From assembly GCA_964403545.1 (NCBI GenBank), contig CAYOGN010000237.1, positions 1 through 33,318 of the forward strand: DNA of 33,318 bases. Reading direction: 5' to 3'. The position numbers were made by a program, and so were the translations under genes. This DNA comes from VYFG01 sp964403545 (lineage in GTDB: Bacteria; Pseudomonadota; Gammaproteobacteria; Arenicellales; Poriferihabitantaceae). This document shows, one piece after another, positions 31,255 through 33,318 of the stretch. The stretch's first letter is position 1. Each line of letters starts with the position of its first letter. The notes under the pieces were generated by a model that did no database searches, was not told the DNA's origin, and saw nothing but the letters and a program-made list of their open reading frames with translations.

Positions 31255-31935
31255 CTATAACGGACTGGTAAACATGAGGAAACCAAAAATCACAATCAGG
31301 GTGCCGACAGTTTTTCTTACTACCGGTTTGGTCGCAATATTGACTCGCTGACTGACTACGCCGATTGCGGTGAGCATGGGCAGGGTGCCGAGCCCAAAAG
31401 CACCCATTGCGATTGCCCCTGTCAGGGGATTTCCTGATGCCATTACCAGCACCAGGGCAGAATAAACCAGTCCGCAGGGTAACCAGCCCCAAACGGCTCC
31501 AACCTTGATTGCCTGGGTATAACTTGTTACCGGGAGGAGTGTTTGTAGCAGGGGGCCCAGTCGCTTCCACAGTACCTGTCCCAGCCGTTCGACGGCCGCC
31601 AATCCGTTCCAGATACCGGTTACGTACAGGCCAAGCAGGATCATAAAAAACCCTCCCAGCAGTTGCATAATCGACATTCCCGTCTTCATTCCAACCAGGC
31701 CTATAAGCGAAAATCCCACCAATGATGCCAATGCACCGGCTACCATGTAGCTCATGATACGTCCTCCATTGAACGCAAATGAGGTAACAATTGAGGCCTT
31801 CAATGAAGAATCTGACGAATTTTTGCGACTTTGATGTAACAGCCCGACAATTCCACCGCACATACCCGCGCAATGTATTGATCCCAGCAACCCAAGAACA
31901 AAAGCGGTACCTGTGATGACAACATCTTGATTCAT
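31255..31935 (-). CDS. TauE/SafE-like (DsbD_2-type) membrane protein linked to cbb3 oxidase assembly genes
   Basis: A 226-residue membrane protein with about six helices. The signature LLGSIHCAGMCGGIVGLLHQ (residues 15-34) holds the H-C-x-x-M-C-G-G motif of the family that sits beside ccoGHIS genes in proteobacteria. The His/Cys/Met set suggests copper or thiol chemistry, but the substrate is not established. It follows ccoH after 24 bases on the same strand, so it is the third gene of this operon segment. The helices VWGWLPCGLVYSALVLVMASG and the C-terminal FLMFTSPL are intact. Confidence 0.88.
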   Translation of the reverse strand: MNQDVVITGTAFVLGLLGSIHCAGMCGGIVGLLHQSRKNSSDSSLKASIVTSFAFNGGRIMSYMVAGALASLVGFSLIGLVGMKTGMSIMQLLGGFFMILLGLYVTGIWNGLAAVERLGQVLWKRLGPLLQTLLPVTSYTQAIKVGAVWGWLPCGLVYSALVLVMASGNPLTGAIAMGAFGLGTLPMLTAIGVVSQRVNIATKPVVRKTVGTLIVIFGFLMFTSPL

Positions 31936-31959
31936 TTGGCTTGACTTACTTAACAGAAC

Positions 31960-32463
31960 TTATATTGCATCCAGTTTGATTAAACCGGTTTTGGGTGTCG
32001 AAGCCTCGCCAGTTAGTCGCCAGACTTCTGTTTCGAGCTGTACCAGCCAGTAACTCTGACCCAGGTCCTCGATTACGCCATGATATTGCCCGTCGGATGA
32101 CAGTCGCACCAGGATTGTCTGATCCCGGCCCGATCTGGTGCGATGGAGGAATTTAAGGTGCAGCAGACCCGGTTTGGGTAAATTATTACCCTCGTTTAGC
32201 TGTATTGTGACCTGATTGTCGCTGGCAATACTAACGGTTGCCGACAGGTTTAATGATTGAGCCATTTCATCCCTTACCAACACCATATTGATTTCCTTGC
32301 CTTTTTCATAATAGTCATCCACTACCATGCCGTCAAAACTTGTTATCGAAAGCGTTAACAATATGGCACCCACGATAACCGATGAAAGCGGGATCATGAT
32401 GATCATCCAGACCATGGGTTGCCGATACCAGAGGTCGCTATTGGCTGGGGACGGTGTCTTCAT
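31960..32463 (-). CDS. ccoH: CcoH/FixH family cbb3 oxidase assembly protein
   Basis: A 167-residue single-pass membrane protein needed for assembly of cbb3-type cytochrome c oxidase. A short cytosolic N-terminus with W-Y-R-Q-P precedes the transmembrane helix MVWMIIMIPLSSVIVGAILL (residues 17-36). The periplasmic domain opens with DGMVVDDYYEKGKEIN, the family's D-x-Y-Y-x-x-G motif. It starts eight bases after the ccoG stop, with the stop codon TAG forming part of its AGGA ribosome site, so it is coupled to ccoG. Confidence 0.93.
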   Translation of the reverse strand: MKTPSPANSDLWYRQPMVWMIIMIPLSSVIVGAILLTLSITSFDGMVVDDYYEKGKEINMVLVRDEMAQSLNLSATVSIASDNQVTIQLNEGNNLPKPGLLHLKFLHRTRSGRDQTILVRLSSDGQYHGVIEDLGQSYWLVQLETEVWRLTGEASTPKTGLIKLDAI

Positions 32464-32471
32464 CTTGAATC

Positions 32472-33318
32472 CTAACGAGGTTTGATAATTCGGGCTACAG
32501 CATTATTGGTAATTGCCGGGTCATCAGTGGCAGTTACGGTAAACACAATATCGGACGAGGTTTTCTTCATCTCTACGGGGTCAATCCGAACGCTGGTAAT
32601 CAGTTCTGAAATGTCCCCGGACTTGACCAGAAATGGAGTGGTTTGGCGTAATTGTAAGCCATCGATACCACTTACATGTATCCGGTATAGATGATCCAGT
32701 TCGTGCTTATTGAGGATCTTCAGCGTATAGATATTCTCAACCAGGCCTGCTTCAGTTACCCGATACAACACATTCCGATCTCTGCTGACATCCAGGCTCA
32801 CATTCGGTCTTGTTGCCAGTCCGACGATCAGGGCGACAGAAATTCCTACCAGTATCATGCCATATATGATGACCCGGGGACGAATCAGTTTTGTCTTTCC
32901 GGATTTCGTGGCATTTTCAGTGGTGTACTTGATTAACCCTTTTGGATACTGCATCTTGTCCATGATCTGATCACATACATCGACACATGCTGCGCAGCCG
33001 ATACACTGGTACTGAAGCCCTTGACGAATATCGATGCCGGTAGGGCATACCTGGACACACAATTTGCAATCAATACAACTGCCCAGCCCCAGACTGTCCG
33101 GATCTTCCTTGCGGCGACGGTGCCCTCGTGGTTCCCCCCGATTTTCGTCGTATGATATAACCAGTGTATTGCTGTCGAACATCGCGCTTTGAAAGCGGGC
33201 GTAGGGGCACATGTAAATGCAGACCTGTTCACGCATCCAGCCCGCGTTGCCATAGGTCGCGAAACTGTAAAACAATACCCAGAAAGATTCCCATGGACCT
33301 GTCGACAAGGTCATGATT
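32472..33318 (-). CDS. ccoG: CcoG/RdxA/FixG cytochrome oxidase accessory protein, partial
   Basis: Membrane iron-sulfur protein that takes part in copper handling for cbb3 oxidase assembly. Only the C-terminal 280 residues lie in the window; the family is about 470 long and the frame is still open at the edge. Visible parts are a helix, C-x-x-x-C in VCIYMCPYARFQS, and two 4Fe-4S ferredoxin clusters: CIDCKLCVQVCP (Cys80, 83, 86, 90 of the fragment) and CIGCAACVDVC (Cys104, 107, 110, 114). A final transmembrane helix (VIIYGMILVGISVALIVGLA) and the periplasmic Ig-like domain follow. ccoNOPQ should lie beyond the right edge. Confidence 0.95.
   Translation of the reverse strand, partial: IMTLSTGPWESFWVLFYSFATYGNAGWMREQVCIYMCPYARFQSAMFDSNTLVISYDENRGEPRGHRRRKEDPDSLGLGSCIDCKLCVQVCPTGIDIRQGLQYQCIGCAACVDVCDQIMDKMQYPKGLIKYTTENATKSGKTKLIRPRVIIYGMILVGISVALIVGLATRPNVSLDVSRDRNVLYRVTEAGLVENIYTLKILNKHELDHLYRIHVSGIDGLQLRQTTPFLVKSGDISELITSVRIDPVEMKKTSSDIVFTVTATDDPAITNNAVARIIKPR

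Noticed and set aside
31241..31873. 210-codon alternative frame over the TauE-like gene
   Set aside because: Same strand, shifted frame. The true frame has the HCAGMCGG motif and regular helices, and this one does not.
1..33318. CRISPR array
   Set aside because: The only short tandem repeat is the GATTCG tract; no regularly spaced 25-40 base repeats were seen.

Overview
This window reads as the chromosome of a gammaproteobacterium, probably a free-living (perhaps marine) organism of roughly 47-50 % GC by eye. The pointers are a YgdH-type nucleosidase (ppnN), an SfcA-type malic enzyme, and the gammaproteobacterial order ccoG-ccoH-TauE/SafE-like protein. No species can be named from the sequence alone. 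No rRNA, complete tRNA, CRISPR array, integrase or intact transposase was found.

Layout. 1-3.9 kb: end of a ProW-type ABC permease, ppnN, and divergent maeA. 4-10.2 kb: a MIO-type histidine ammonia-lyase, a small membrane protein, a GNAT acetyltransferase, a hotdog thioesterase overlapping a class III aminotransferase, a serine dehydratase remnant, a DMT transporter and a DUF3617 protein. 10.4-17.7 kb: a block of amide/amidine and carbon-skeleton enzymes, comprising an Asp/Glu racemase-like protein, a nitrilase-family amidase coupled to a creatinase-like M24 protein, an acyl-CoA dehydrogenase, a ThDP enzyme and an M20 carbamoylase. 17.7-20.4 kb: a scarred stretch with an IS91-like transposase tail, a beta-hydroxyacid dehydrogenase, an unidentified 3' gene remnant and a TauE transporter with no normal start codon. 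20.4-26.5 kb: a DUF427-adenylate cyclase fusion, alkB, an agmatinase-family enzyme with an agmatine deiminase stump just upstream, an L-threonate-dehydrogenase-like protein and an IclR regulator. 26.7-28.8 kb: a small zinc-ribbon membrane gene whose 3' end is duplicated 1.84 kb downstream, with a Fic-protein gene and a tRNA 3' fragment between the copies. 28.8-33.3 kb: a YbiO-like MscS channel and the ccoG-ccoH-TauE/SafE-like operon.

How it fits together. The central 20 kb looks like a scavenging region for organic nitrogen compounds. An ammonia-lyase, an aminotransferase, a nitrilase-type amidase, a creatinase-like hydrolase, an L-carbamoylase and an agmatinase-family enzyme would release ammonia, urea or carbamate. 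The acyl-CoA dehydrogenase, ThDP enzyme and hydroxyacid dehydrogenases would process the carbon, and DMT/TauE transporters would handle import or export. Several genes here are stumps (serine dehydratase, agmatine deiminase, transposase), so the region is being remodelled by deletion and insertion.

The most novel item is the 1.84-kb Fic unit. It is bounded by 32-bp direct repeats, each holding a 6-bp inverted repeat around a 7-bp centre, which is the geometry of a tyrosine-recombinase crossover site. It sits at the 3' end of a protein gene, keeps that gene in frame, and carries no recombinase of its own.
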